A stretch of DNA of 64,000 bases from Trinickia acidisoli (GTDB taxonomy: Bacteria > Pseudomonadota > Gammaproteobacteria > Burkholderiales > Burkholderiaceae), in NCBI RefSeq assembly GCF_017315725.1, contig NZ_JAFLRG010000001.1, forward strand, positions 1 through 64,000, read 5' to 3'. Each line of letters starts with the position of its first letter. Within the stretch, counting starts at the first letter, position 1. The translations under genes were made by a program, and so were the position numbers. Under the pieces are notes generated by a model. That model had not been told where the DNA came from. It saw nothing but the letters and a program-made list of their open reading frames with translations, and did no database searches. Of the stretch, positions 49,889-59,086 are shown piece by piece.

Positions 49889-50702
49889 GACGGAGCGGGA
49901 AAATCCGATGAGGTATGGGGCGAAATCGGGAACGAAGTCGAGCGCGGGCTGGCTTCGATCCTCGGCGCGGTACCGATTCGAGCCCGCGGGGCGGAGCTTC
50001 GAACATGAGATGTTTTCGAGCGATTGTTCACGCGTATTTATGACTTTTTAGTCAAAAAATAGATGGGTAACGGTGCTCGAATGCACGGCACGAATCACTG
50101 CCTCCGATGGCCGCCGACGAAGATGGGAAGGATTTCGCAGTAATGAATGATCGACGACGCGGACGACGGCACAGATACCGACGAAGCAGCGTAAGCCGAT
50201 GCGATCTATATTATGACTGATTGTTCAAAATATCAACCGATGTTTCCCGTCGAAAAGGAGACCGATCGCGATGCCGCGTGGCGCCTCGCTCCATAGCGCC
50301 GCCGTTGCGCAACCGAGCTGCCGAGGGTAGTCTGTCGAACGGTCGCCTGCTTCCCAGTCAGGCGACCCATCGTGGCTGCCGCTTCGTTCAGCGGCCGCAT
50401 CCTTCACCGATCGACATCGATGACGAATTCCATGCGCACCTACGGCTCCGTAACCGGCACTTCCGACGTTAGCGTCGGCGGCGCTGGGCGCATTTCGCAC
50501 TCGATGGTCGTCGTGCTCGTGCAAGCCGGTTCGCCCCCACCGCCGAGGCAGGCGGTCGTCGGTATCGCTGCGCCGCCAATGGCGCACGCCTAAGCGCCGA
50601 TCCTTCCGGCTCCCCGCGTCAGTCGCTTCGCCTCGCGTTCCCTCGAACGCGCAGGGCGCACTGACGCCGGGTCCTACGCACACAAGCACAGGTGACACTC
50701 AA
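49889..50702. other. 814-bp intergenic region with operator-like motifs
   Basis: No convincing gene is seen; frames here are arginine/histidine-rich. The palindrome TGACT-TTTT-AGTCA lies at 50041-50054. GATTGTTCA and TTATGACT each occur twice, near 50023-50046 and near 50211-50227, in AT-rich surroundings. This could hold the MFS exporter promoter and sites for an absent TetR- or MarR-type repressor. The right part runs into the EamA transporter start. Confidence 0.5.
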
Positions 50703-51584
50703 ATGAATTCCCTACGGGCCGCGATGGCGGCTTACGGCACGACCACGCTTTTCGTTTTGCTTTGGAGCAGCGGCGCGATCTTTGCCGAACTCGGCATCGA
50801 GCATGCATCGGCCTTCGCGTTCTTGCTGCTGCGTTTCGCGCTCGCCTCGGCCGTATTGGCCGTGTTCGGCATCGGGCGCGGACGCTGGCTCCCAGCGCGC
50901 GGCACGCGGTGGCGCGTTGCGCTGACGGGTGCGCTGCTGACGGGCGGCTATTCGATCTGCTACTTCCTTGCACTCGCGCGCGGGCTGACGCCCGGCTTGC
51001 TCGCGACGATCCTCGGCGCGCAGCCGATCCTGACGATGCTGGCGACGCAGCGGGGCCACTCGCCGCGCCGTCTCGCTGGGCTGGCGCTCGCCCTGCTCGG
51101 CCTATCGCTCGTCGTGCATCCCGGCGGAAGCGGCACCACGACATCGGCCGTCGGCATGGCGTTCGGGCTCGCTTCGCTCGGTTGCATCACCGTCGGCGCG
51201 ATCCTGCAGAAACGCATCGCGCAAGCGCCGATCGACGTATTGCCGCTGCAGAACGCCGTCGGTCTCGTGCTGTGCGCGGCCATCGCGCCGGCGATGCCGC
51301 TCGCGCTCAAGCCCGATGCCACGCTCCTTGTCTCGTTGCTGTGGCTCGGCCTCGTCATTTCCGTGCTCGCGCAATTGCTGTTCTATCGACTGGTGCAGCG
51401 GGGCGATCTCGTCAACGTCACGAGCTTGTTTTACCTCGTGCCGATCGTCACGGCGCTGATGGATTACGCGTTTCTCGGCAACCGCCTGCATCCGCGGGAA
51501 CTCGTCGGCATGGCGGCGATCTTGGGCGGCCTTGCACTCGTGCTGAAGGCCGAGCCGCGCCCCAAGGCTTCGGCCAGCGCGTAG
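50703..51584 (+). CDS. EamA/DMT family transporter
   Basis: The 293-aa product has ten hydrophobic helices in two EamA halves (TTLFVLLWSSGAIFAELGIE; VGMAFGLASLGCITVGAILQ). The drug/metabolite transporter family exports amino acids, nucleobases or metabolites. An AGGTGAC-like ribosome site precedes the ATG. Its substrate is unknown and no regulator is adjacent. Confidence 0.88.
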   Translation: MNSLRAAMAAYGTTTLFVLLWSSGAIFAELGIEHASAFAFLLLRFALASAVLAVFGIGRGRWLPARGTRWRVALTGALLTGGYSICYFLALARGLTPGLLATILGAQPILTMLATQRGHSPRRLAGLALALLGLSLVVHPGGSGTTTSAVGMAFGLASLGCITVGAILQKRIAQAPIDVLPLQNAVGLVLCAAIAPAMPLALKPDATLLVSLLWLGLVISVLAQLLFYRLVQRGDLVNVTSLFYLVPIVTALMDYAFLGNRLHPRELVGMAAILGGLALVLKAEPRPKASASA

Positions 51585-51669
51585 CTTGCCTGGGCGAGCG
51601 TCGTCGACGCACGAGACGGCCGGCTACAATTGCGGACCGCGACGTGCGTCCACTTCCTTCGATCGATCG

Positions 51670-52752
51670 ATGTCCACCGCTGCCCGAGCCGATCTTCTCG
51701 GCCCACTGCTCAAGCGCGTTTCGCGCTCGTTCTATTTGACGTTGGCCGTCCTGCCGGCGCCGATGCGCGATCCCGTCGGGCTTGCTTACCTGCTTGCGCG
51801 TGCGGCCGATACGATTGCCGACACCTCGCTGATCGAGCCCGCGCGCCGCTTGTCGCTGCTGCTGGCGCTGCGTGCGGCGGTGGGCGGCGACACGAGCGGC
51901 GAAACGATGCTCGCGATTCGGCAGATGGCCGGCGACGTGGCCGGGCGACAAGCGCTTCCCGACGAGAAGCGCTTGCTCGAATCGCTTGGCGCGGCGCTGT
52001 CCGTGCTCGATCAGCTCGCCACCGCCGATCGCGCGGCCGTGCGCGACATCGTCGCGACGCTCACCACCGGCATGGAGTTCGACTTGCGCACGTTTCCCGC
52101 GGAAGATTCGGGAGACATCGTTGCGCTGCCCGATGCGTTGGCGCTCGACCGCTACACGTACCTCGTGGCGGGATGCGTCGGCGAGTTTTGGACGAAGATG
52201 ACGTGTGCGCATCTGCCCGGCACGTTCGACGAGCCGCAGGAGACGGTGATCGCGCGCGGCGTGCGTTTCGGCAAGGCGCTGCAGTTGACGAACATCCTGC
52301 GCGACTGCTCGAAGGACCTTCGCATCGGCCGCTGCTATCTCCCGGCATCGATGCTCGAGCAGCACGGCCTCACGCCTGCCGCGTTGCGCGCGCCCGGCGC
52401 GTCCTCGTGCGCGCGTCCCGTCCTCGTCGAACTGATGGCGACGGCGCTCGCGCACTACCGCGCTGCGGCCGACTACACGTTCGCGATTCCTCGTTGGTCG
52501 ATCCGCCTGCGGCTGGCCTGCTTGTGGCCGATCCTGATCGGGCTGGAAACGCTACGGCTGCTCGTCGGCAACGAAGCATGGCTCGATCCCGCGAAGATCT
52601 CGAAGGTGAGCCGCAACCACGTCTATCGTCTCGTCGCGGGTTCGATGGCCACCGTCTGTTTCGATGGGGTGCTGCGAGGCTGGATCGAACGGACGATGCG
52701 CGAGATCGAAGCGAAGCTGGGGCCGGCGGCGGCGTCGGCGGCCGTTGCGTAA
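51670..52752 (+). CDS. Squalene/phytoene synthase family protein
   Basis: These enzymes join two prenyl diphosphates head to head. The 360-aa product has RSFYLTLAVLPAPMRDPVGL, the first Asp-rich motif ARAADTIADT near residue 45, and the second motif region TNILRDCSKDLRIGRCYLP near residue 205 with DCSKD. The sequence is closer in feel to squalene synthase than to bacterial HpnC/HpnD or CrtB. No hopanoid or carotenoid genes are nearby, so the product is unknown. ATG 51670 (MSTAARADLLG) is chosen; the frame upstream is non-coding. Confidence 0.88.
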   Translation: MSTAARADLLGPLLKRVSRSFYLTLAVLPAPMRDPVGLAYLLARAADTIADTSLIEPARRLSLLLALRAAVGGDTSGETMLAIRQMAGDVAGRQALPDEKRLLESLGAALSVLDQLATADRAAVRDIVATLTTGMEFDLRTFPAEDSGDIVALPDALALDRYTYLVAGCVGEFWTKMTCAHLPGTFDEPQETVIARGVRFGKALQLTNILRDCSKDLRIGRCYLPASMLEQHGLTPAALRAPGASSCARPVLVELMATALAHYRAAADYTFAIPRWSIRLRLACLWPILIGLETLRLLVGNEAWLDPAKISKVSRNHVYRLVAGSMATVCFDGVLRGWIERTMREIEAKLGPAAASAAVA

Positions 52753-52779
52753 TTACGTGCGAATGGAGTGAGTTGAGCC

Positions 52780-52827
52780 TTGATAGCAGTGATTGCATTG
52801 AGGGATCATGATGCTATCGTTGATAGC
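52780..52827 (+). promoter_or_regulatory. Operator upstream of the FitAB-type TA pair
   Basis: A perfect inverted repeat GCTATC-GTT-GATAGC occupies 52813-52827, and TTGATAGC recurs at 52780-52787, 40 bp apart. They lie just before the antitoxin gene, where such antitoxins bind paired palindromes to repress their own operon. Confidence 0.65.
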
Positions 52828-52848
52828 GCTTGATGGGAGAGGGAGCAA

Positions 52849-53082
52849 ATGGCAACGCTTTTAGTGCGCAACGTGGATGAAACGCTCGTCCAAAGCCTCC
52901 GTGAATTGGCTGCGGCTCACGGTCGCAGTGCCGAGGCAGAGCACCGGGAGATTTTGGCAAAGGCACTTCGCAAACCGAAGCGCAGGAGCTTCGTGGAAAT
53001 TCTCATGGACATGCCTGATGTTGGTGAAGATGCAGACTTCGATCGGATCGACGATGGCGAGTCTTCACATGTATTTGGTTGA
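52849..53082 (+). CDS. FitA/VapB-like ribbon-helix-helix antitoxin
   Basis: The 77-aa product opens MATLLVRNVDETLVQSLREL with the FitA-type RHH pattern (RNVDETLVQSLRELAAAHGRSAEAEHREIL). Its acidic tail (MPDVGEDADFDRIDDGESS) suits toxin binding. GAGAGGGAG lies upstream of the ATG. It overlaps the PIN toxin gene by 14 bases. Confidence 0.88.
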   Translation: MATLLVRNVDETLVQSLRELAAAHGRSAEAEHREILAKALRKPKRRSFVEILMDMPDVGEDADFDRIDDGESSHVFG

Positions 53083-53485
53083 TACGAATGTCATCAGCGA
53101 GGTCAGAAAGGGTGAACGCGCCAATACGGGTGTGCGGAATTTTTTCGGACGAACCGCGAGCGACGGAAACGACCTCTACCTATCCGTTGTGACGATCGGG
53201 GAGTTGCGACGCGGCGTGGAGATGATCCGGCACAGAGGGGGCACGGCGCAGGCTAAGCGGCTCGAAGCGTGGCTCAGTATCGTTTTGAAGGAGTACGGTC
53301 AAAGCGTTCTCCCGGTGGACGACGACACGGGTCAACTTTGGGGGCGCCTTCGAGTGCCGCACCCAGCGCATGCCCTGGATAAGCTGATTGCTGCGACGGC
53401 GTTGATTCACGATCTGATTGTCGTTACCAGGAAAGTCGATGACTTCGTTGCAACAGGGGTTCAAGTGTTGAATCCGTTCGAATAG
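53069..53485 (+). CDS. FitB/VapC-like PIN-domain toxin
   Basis: The 138-aa product begins MYLVDTNVISEVRKGERANT with the first catalytic Asp, has VVTIGELRRGVEMI with Glu, and ends ALDKLIAATALIHDLIVVTR with Asp residues and a KVDDF motif. ATG 53069 matches FitB starts; ATG 53054 is an in-frame alternative. It is paired with the upstream antitoxin. This is the second PIN toxin-antitoxin pair in the window. Confidence 0.88.
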   Translation: MYLVDTNVISEVRKGERANTGVRNFFGRTASDGNDLYLSVVTIGELRRGVEMIRHRGGTAQAKRLEAWLSIVLKEYGQSVLPVDDDTGQLWGRLRVPHPAHALDKLIAATALIHDLIVVTRKVDDFVATGVQVLNPFE

Positions 53486-53642
53486 CAAGGCAGCCCGGAC
53501 TTTCCACGCGATCGCGATCTCCCGTGTTCACTGCCCAGTGCCGCGCGCCTTGCCGTGCAGAAACGCGTCGTGCTTCGGCAGTTCGAATTTGGCGGCTCGC
53601 GTGTGGAGTACGCGCACCAACGTCATTCCGGCGATTGAACGC

Positions 53643-53680
53643 AAAACGCGGCGGGCCTTCCGGCGCCGCCGCGTTTTATT
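53643..53680. terminator. Strong bidirectional terminator
   Basis: AAAACGCGGCGG (53643-53654) pairs perfectly with CCGCCGCGTTTT (53666-53677) around an 11-base loop, followed by ATT. The flanking A and T runs make it work in both directions. It sits between the toxin gene and the convergent lipoprotein gene. Confidence 0.85.
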
Positions 53681-53716
53681 GTCGTCGTCGGAGCAGGTCT
53701 ACCCCGCTTCTCGACA

Positions 53717-54103
53717 TCAATTGCCGATGGCCCTCGCCGCGCCGTCGAGCTCTTGATTGAGGAGGCGCTGCTCGTCGCCGGACAAGCCGCCGCCATGCTG
53801 CCCAGCCATATCGTTCGTTTCCTGGCGAATCACATCGAGCCGGTGGTGCAGCGCACCGCCCGTCGGCGGCGGGTAGTAGCCCTGGCTGACGTGCGCATCG
53901 ATGCGGCGGCTGAGATTGTCGATGCGCTCGTCGATCTGCGCGCGCCGGGCGAGTTCGGCGTCATGCGGGTTCGGCCGCACCGTCGGCGGCGGGGGCGGCG
54001 GCGGGGGGGGCGGATGCCGGTGCGGCGGCGGCGGCGTCACGACGCAGGCCGCCAGCGCGGAAACCAGTGCGCAGCAAACGAGTGCGCGAATCGAGCGTTG
54101 CAT
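53717..54103 (-). CDS. Small polyproline lipoprotein
   Basis: The 128-aa product has a lipoprotein signal peptide with lipobox ALAAC (Cys20). A His/Pro-rich run of about ten consecutive prolines (residues 33-42) follows, then a helical domain (RRAQIDERIDNLSRRIDAHV…GDEQRLLNQELDGAARAI). It is likely a periplasmic or outer-membrane-anchored protein. The function is unknown. ATG 54103 (MQRSIRALVCC) is chosen for the signal peptide. Confidence 0.78.
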   Translation of the reverse strand: MQRSIRALVCCALVSALAACVVTPPPPHRHPPPPPPPPPPTVRPNPHDAELARRAQIDERIDNLSRRIDAHVSQGYYPPPTGGALHHRLDVIRQETNDMAGQHGGGLSGDEQRLLNQELDGAARAIGN

Positions 54104-54238
54104 CCCATTCTCCTTGTGGTTTTGCGTGGGTTCGAGTGTGGGTGAATCCGATGACCACGCGATAACAAACGTCCGGCGCGCCCGCTTAGATGACAGACGC
54201 GCCACGAATCTGTAACGAAATTCTTTTCCGCGAGCGTT

Positions 54239-55318
54239 TCACGCCGGCATGCGCACGAACGGCAGCCGCTTGCCTTCGCGAGCGCTTTCGTTGGCAAGCT
54301 CGATGATCGCCATGACGTCCACGGCATCTTGCGGCGACACGGGAAACGGCGTTTCGTGGGCGATCGAATGCGCGACCGCGCGATAGAACTCGGCATAGGC
54401 GCCGTCACGCGTCGGCACCACGTGCTCGACTTCACGCTCGCCCTCCAGAGCACGCAGCGTGCCCGCCGCATTGCCGCCGGCGAATCCGGCTTGGCCCGGG
54501 CGCAACCCCGCTTTCAGTTGGTCCTCCTGCGTGTCGAGCCCCGCCTTCACGTAGCTGCCGCGCGTGCCGTGGACAACGAAGCGCGGCGGCTCGATCGCCG
54601 CGAGCGCACTCGCATGAAGCACGACTTCCTTATCGGGATAGCCGAGCAGCAGATGAACGTAATCGGGCGCGCTCGCGTTATCGCGATGCAGCTTCACCGT
54701 CGCGTAGACCGATTCGGGCGCACCGAACAGCGCGAGCGCCTGATCGACGAGGTGCGGCCCGAGGTCGAACAGCAGCCCGCCGCCGCGCGACGCTTCCTCG
54801 CGCCAACGCTGGCGCACCTGCGGCCGAAAACGATCGAAGTGCGACTCGAAGTGGACGACACGTCCGAGCGCGCCGTTCTCGATGAGTTCGCGCACCGTCA
54901 TGAAATCGCCATCCCAGCGGCGATTGTGAAACGGCGCGAACAGAACGCCGTGCTCACGTGCAAGGCGCGCGAGCGTGCAGGCATCGAAGGCTGTCAGCGT
55001 GACGGGCTTGTCCACGACGACATGCTTGCCCGCCGCCAGCACTTTGGCCGCGAGCGCGTAGTGCGTGTCGTTCGGTGTAGCGATGACGACGCAGTCGACA
55101 TCGTCTGACGCGATCAGCGCGTCGAGATCGGCAACGATCAGCGCGTTGGGATAATCGGCGCGCGCGTGCTCGGGCTGGCGCGTGGCGATGGCCGCCACGC
55201 GCGCGTAGGGCGTGTCCGGCGCATCGGCCGGTGCGCCGCAATGATCGATGACGGGCGCGTGAAACGTCGCGCCTGCGTATCCGTAGCCCATCAAACCGAT
55301 TTTCAACGTCGAAGCCAT
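54239..55318 (-). CDS. Gfo/Idh/MocA family oxidoreductase
   Basis: The 359-aa product has an N-terminal Rossmann motif GLMGYGYAGATFHAP (residues 8-22), VIATPNDTHYALAAKVLAAG, and the family hallmark HVVVDKPVTL with the active-site Lys. A C-terminal alpha/beta domain (RGGGLLFDLGPHLVDQAL) follows. It oxidises or reduces sugars or polyols with NAD(P). Start MASTLKIG at 55318. The context does not identify the substrate. Confidence 0.9.
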   Translation of the reverse strand: MASTLKIGLMGYGYAGATFHAPVIDHCGAPADAPDTPYARVAAIATRQPEHARADYPNALIVADLDALIASDDVDCVVIATPNDTHYALAAKVLAAGKHVVVDKPVTLTAFDACTLARLAREHGVLFAPFHNRRWDGDFMTVRELIENGALGRVVHFESHFDRFRPQVRQRWREEASRGGGLLFDLGPHLVDQALALFGAPESVYATVKLHRDNASAPDYVHLLLGYPDKEVVLHASALAAIEPPRFVVHGTRGSYVKAGLDTQEDQLKAGLRPGQAGFAGGNAAGTLRALEGEREVEHVVPTRDGAYAEFYRAVAHSIAHETPFPVSPQDAVDVMAIIELANESAREGKRLPFVRMPA

Positions 55319-55601
55319 GCGTGCTTTCCTCCGCCTTACGGCAAATGGACGAGGGGCGCGCGACAAACCGCCTTCAGTTCAAGCGACCTCAAAAGGGGCG
55401 GGCCGGCCGCGCGGCGAGCGAGTCGAACATTGTGGCACGCCTCGCCATGAGGAGGAACCGATTCCATTCGACCGGGCCGGACGAAGCGCACATCCGTGTT
55501 AACATCGCGCACTTGCCCTCACGGCTTCGCGCGCCGCATTCGCCACAGCATGGATGCGCGCTTGGGCGGGCCGCCAACCTCGTTACACCCATCCACAGAC
55601 G

Positions 55602-57692
55602 ATGTCCGCAGGATTGAACCCCGCCCAGAGCGAAGCGGTGCGCTATCTCGACGGCCCTTGCCTCGTGCTTGCCGGCGCCGGCAGCGGCAAGACGCGCGTG
55701 ATCACGCAGAAGATCGCCCACCTCATCGAGAACAAAGGTTTCGAGCCGCGCCACATCGCGGCCGTGACGTTCACGAACAAGGCCGCCGCGGAAATGCGCG
55801 AGCGCGTCGGCAAGCTGCTCGAAGGCAAGACGCTGACGGCGCCGGGCAAAGAGGGCCGCAAGGTCCCCGTCAATCAACTGACGGTCTGCACGTTCCACTC
55901 GCTCGGCGTGCAGATCTTGCGGCAGGAAGCCGAACATTTGGGGCTCAAGCCACAGTTCTCGATCATGGATTCCGACGACTGCTTCGGCATGATCCAAGAG
56001 CAAGTGGGCACGACCGACAAAGGCTTCATCCGCAAGATCCAGTCGATCATTTCGCTGTGGAAGAACGGCATGATCGATCCGCAGACGGCGCAGGCCAGTG
56101 CCGCGAACGAGGACGAGCACCAAGCGGCGATCGTCTACCGCAACTACGTGGCCACGCTGCACGCTTATCAGGCGGTCGATTTCGACGACCTGATTCGCTT
56201 GCCGACGGAGCTTTTCGCGCAGAACGAAGCGGTGCGCGACCGTTGGCAGAATAAGCTGCGCTACCTGCTCATCGACGAGTACCAGGACACGAACACGTGC
56301 CAGTACGAATTGGTGAAACTGCTCGCGGGGCCGCGTGCGGCGTTCACGGCCGTGGGCGACGACGACCAGGCGATCTACGGATGGCGCGGCGCCACGATCG
56401 AGAACCTGGCGCAACTCGGCAAGGATTTTCCGAAGCTGCACGTGATCAAGCTCGAGCAGAACTACCGCTCGACGGTGCGGATTTTGACGGCGGCGAACAA
56501 CGTCATCGCGAACAACCCGAAGCTGTTCGAGAAGAAACTGTGGTCCGAGCACGGCATGGGCGATACCGTCACGGTTACGGGTTGCAACGACGAAGAACAC
56601 GAGGCCGAATCGGTCGTGTTCCGGCTGTCGGCGCACAAGTTCGAGCGGCGCGCGCAGTTTCGCGACTACGCGATTCTCTACCGCGGCAATTTTCAGGCGC
56701 GCATCTTCGAACAGGTACTGCGCCGCGAGCGCATTCCGTATGTGCTCTCGGGCGGCCAGTCGTTCTTTGACAAAGCCGAAATCAAAGACATCTGCGCGTA
56801 TTTGCGCCTGATCGCGAACGCCGACGACGATCCCGCGTTCATCCGCGCGATCACCACGCCACGCCGCGGCATCGGCAATACCACGCTCGAAGCGCTGGGC
56901 TCGTTCGCGGGACAAGCGAAGGTGTCGCTGTTCGAGGCCGTCTATATGGGCGGGATCGAAGCGCGCTTGTCGGCGCGGCAGGTCGAACCGCTGCGCGTGT
57001 TCTGCGATTTCATGCAGCGCATTGCCGATCGCGCGACGAAGGACCCGGCGACGACGCTGATCGACGATCTGATGGAAGCGATCCATTACGAGGCTTATCT
57101 CTACGACACGTTCGACGAGCGCCAGGCGCAGTCGCGTTGGCAGAACGTGCTCGAGTTTCTCGAATGGCTCAAGCGCAAGGGCACGAAGCCGGAGCCCGAG
57201 CAGGCCGAGGACGGCGAGGCGAGCGGCTACGACAATGCGGACGGACTAGCCGACACCGGGAAGAACCTGCTCGGGCTGATCCAGACGGTTGCTTTGATGT
57301 CGATGCTCGACGGCAAGGACGAAGACCCGGACGCCGTACGACTCTCGACCGTGCATGCGTCGAAGGGCCTCGAGTATCCGCATGTGTTTCTCGTGGGCGT
57401 TGAAGAGGGGATCATGCCGCACCGCGGCAGCGCCGACGACGAGCCGATCGACGACGCGCGGATCGAGGAAGAACGACGCCTGATGTACGTGGCGATCACG
57501 CGCGCGCAGCGCAGCCTGCATTTGAATTGGTGCAAGAAGCGCAAGCGGGCACGCGAGACGGTGGTGTGCGAGCCTTCGCGCTTCATCCCCGAAATGGGAC
57601 TCGACGAAGCACCGCCGCCGACGCCCGAAGAGGCGCCGATGACGCCGAAGGATCGGCTGGCGAGCCTGAAGGCATTGCTGCAGAAGCCTTGA
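55602..57692 (+). CDS. rep: ATP-dependent DNA helicase Rep (UvrD family)
   Basis: Rep is a 3'-5' SF1A helicase that clears protein blocks ahead of replication forks. The 696-aa product has the Q motif (LNPAQSEAV), Walker A LAGAGSGKTRVI (~24), AAVTFTNKAAAEMRERV, Walker B LLIDEYQDTN, GDDDQAIYGWRGA, QNYRS, and TVHASKGLEYPHVFLVGVEE. Gene start MSAGLNPAQ at 55602. Sequence is nearer Rep than UvrD. It is convergent with the cytochrome c gene across a terminator. Confidence 0.93.
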   Translation: MSAGLNPAQSEAVRYLDGPCLVLAGAGSGKTRVITQKIAHLIENKGFEPRHIAAVTFTNKAAAEMRERVGKLLEGKTLTAPGKEGRKVPVNQLTVCTFHSLGVQILRQEAEHLGLKPQFSIMDSDDCFGMIQEQVGTTDKGFIRKIQSIISLWKNGMIDPQTAQASAANEDEHQAAIVYRNYVATLHAYQAVDFDDLIRLPTELFAQNEAVRDRWQNKLRYLLIDEYQDTNTCQYELVKLLAGPRAAFTAVGDDDQAIYGWRGATIENLAQLGKDFPKLHVIKLEQNYRSTVRILTAANNVIANNPKLFEKKLWSEHGMGDTVTVTGCNDEEHEAESVVFRLSAHKFERRAQFRDYAILYRGNFQARIFEQVLRRERIPYVLSGGQSFFDKAEIKDICAYLRLIANADDDPAFIRAITTPRRGIGNTTLEALGSFAGQAKVSLFEAVYMGGIEARLSARQVEPLRVFCDFMQRIADRATKDPATTLIDDLMEAIHYEAYLYDTFDERQAQSRWQNVLEFLEWLKRKGTKPEPEQAEDGEASGYDNADGLADTGKNLLGLIQTVALMSMLDGKDEDPDAVRLSTVHASKGLEYPHVFLVGVEEGIMPHRGSADDEPIDDARIEEERRLMYVAITRAQRSLHLNWCKKRKRARETVVCEPSRFIPEMGLDEAPPPTPEEAPMTPKDRLASLKALLQKP

Positions 57693-57727
57693 GGCGTTGT
57701 TTGTTTTGTATGCTTGGAATGCCTAGG

Positions 57728-57763
57728 CGTTTAGGCCCCGAGTTGTTGCTCGGGGCTTAAACG
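57728..57763. terminator. Bidirectional terminator between rep and cytochrome c
   Basis: CGTTTAGGCCCCGAG pairs with CTCGGGGCTTAAACG around TTGTTG, a 15-bp stem with one G-T wobble. It lies between the convergent stops at 57692 and 57789. Confidence 0.85.
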
Positions 57764-57788
57764 TGTGCGCTTCCAAGATGCGAGCGTT

Positions 57789-58694
57789 TTATTTGGCTGC
57801 GCTGACCATGTAATCGACGGCGGCTTTGACGTCGTCGTCGGACGCGGTGGACCCGCCCTTGGGCGGCATGTTGCCCTTCCCATGCAGCGCGTAGTTGTAG
57901 ATAACGTTCATCGGGTCCTTGAGCCGGGGCGCCCAATCGGCCTTGTTGCCGAACTTCGGCGCGCCGAGCACGCCGGCGGCGTGGCAGGCCTGACAGACTT
58001 GGGTGTACAGCGCCTTGCCGGCTTGCGCGTTGTCGGCGCTAGCCGAGGTTGGGGCCGGGGCCGGAGCGCTCGACAAGGCTGCGATCGCGGCGGCGGCCTC
58101 GGTGTTCACGGCGCTAGAGCCGGAGGCGGGGCTTTGGGCACCGGATGCGGCCGACGCGGCGGCGGCGGCTTGCGTGGCGGCGGCGCCTGCGGCGGGGGCG
58201 GCGGGCTCGGGGAAGTTCGCGCCGGCGTGATCGGCCATGTAGACGACGGCGCGGGCGATTTCGTAATCGCTGTAGTCGTCGGGGCTCGTACCGCCGCGCG
58301 GGGGCATGGCGCCCGTGCCGTGCAGGGCCGTTTGCACTAGCTTTTCATAGCCCTGCGCGATGCGCGGCGCCCAGTCGGCGGCGTTGCCGAACTTCGGCGC
58401 GCCGGCGGCGCCCGGCGTATGGCAGGTGGTGCAGACGGCTTTGAAGACTTCTTCGCCGGTTTTGTAGACGTGGGGCGCATTTGCGTCGCGGACGTCGACT
58501 TGGGCGATCGGGGCGATGCGGCTGGCGACGGTTGTGTCGGCGAGGCCATCGGTACCGGCTCCCGAGCGTTCCGACTGATTGACGTAGTACGCGAGCAGCC
58601 AGATGACGATGATCGGAATGGCGAATGCCGCGATGACGGCGGCAATCAACTGGCCAGGCGTTTTGATCGGGGCTCCGTGTGGTGCTTCGCTCAT
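57789..58694 (-). CDS. Membrane-anchored dihaem cytochrome c (c5-like)
   Basis: The 301-aa product has an N-terminal TM anchor (residues 15-36, LIAAVIAAFAIPIIVIWLLA) and two class-I cytochrome c domains with haem sites CTTCH (~88) and CQACH (~234). Axial Met candidates lie in GTGAMPPRGG and GKGNMPPKGG. The domains are joined by a ~60-residue Ala/Ser/Pro-rich linker. It carries electrons in the periplasm, probably to a terminal oxidase. AAGCATGAGC-type start at 58694. Confidence 0.93.
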   Translation of the reverse strand: MSEAPHGAPIKTPGQLIAAVIAAFAIPIIVIWLLAYYVNQSERSGAGTDGLADTTVASRIAPIAQVDVRDANAPHVYKTGEEVFKAVCTTCHTPGAAGAPKFGNAADWAPRIAQGYEKLVQTALHGTGAMPPRGGTSPDDYSDYEIARAVVYMADHAGANFPEPAAPAAGAAATQAAAAASAASGAQSPASGSSAVNTEAAAAIAALSSAPAPAPTSASADNAQAGKALYTQVCQACHAAGVLGAPKFGNKADWAPRLKDPMNVIYNYALHGKGNMPPKGGSTASDDDVKAAVDYMVSAAK

Positions 58695-58941
58695 GCTTGT
58701 CTCGTCTCCCGGGAATTTTGTTGGTGAGCGGTACAGCGCGACGGCAACAGCTAAAACCTGAAACGGCTAAGTCGGCAACGACTTAATTAATTCGATCAAA
58801 CACGGGTCGATTATAGACTCAACATTTTGGCGTCGGCGAGCGGGGCGAATGGCTGGCGGGGGCGGCGTTTACCCGGGCTGTGCTCGCGGGGAGCGTAATA
58901 GGGCGCCTTCACGCTGTCGCGCCGCGGGGCGCGAAGTATTT
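58695..58941 (-). promoter_or_regulatory. Cytochrome c gene upstream region
   Basis: A perfect -10 hexamer TATAAT is present on the minus strand (58815-58810), about 115 bp before the cytochrome c start, with a weak -35. No gene lies here. The left end of the insertion sequence begins near 58942. Confidence 0.5.
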
Positions 58942-59011
58942 TCCAATCCTGAGATGAGTCTGAACCTGTAGGTGGTGTGGGGTTCAGGGGTCGCTGTGTC
59001 TCTATCGGAAA

Positions 59012-59054
59012 GCGGGAGTTGTCCACGGCCGGCACGGCGGTGGGCAACTCCCGC
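59012..59054. terminator. Long hairpin after the transposase gene
   Basis: GCGGGAGTTGTCCAC (59012-59026) pairs with GTGGGCAACTCCCGC (59040-59054) with one wobble around a 13-base loop. It is 33 bp past the transposase stop, inside the left IS end. It may stop readthrough; no U-tract follows. Confidence 0.55.
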
Positions 59055-59086
59055 CCCCGGATTATGCCGTAGCCACCGGCAGCGGC

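Noticed and set aside
50372..50593. Short plus-strand frame ending PPPPRQAVVGIAAPPMAHA
   Set aside because: It looks marginally protein-like but has no ribosome site and no family; not enough support to call a gene.
50225..50698. 157-aa minus-strand frame in the gap before the EamA gene
   Set aside because: Gly/Arg/Asp/His-rich with no recognisable motif or ribosome site.
55389..57086. Long antisense frame over rep
   Set aside because: Shadow of the helicase gene with biased Arg/His/Asp content.
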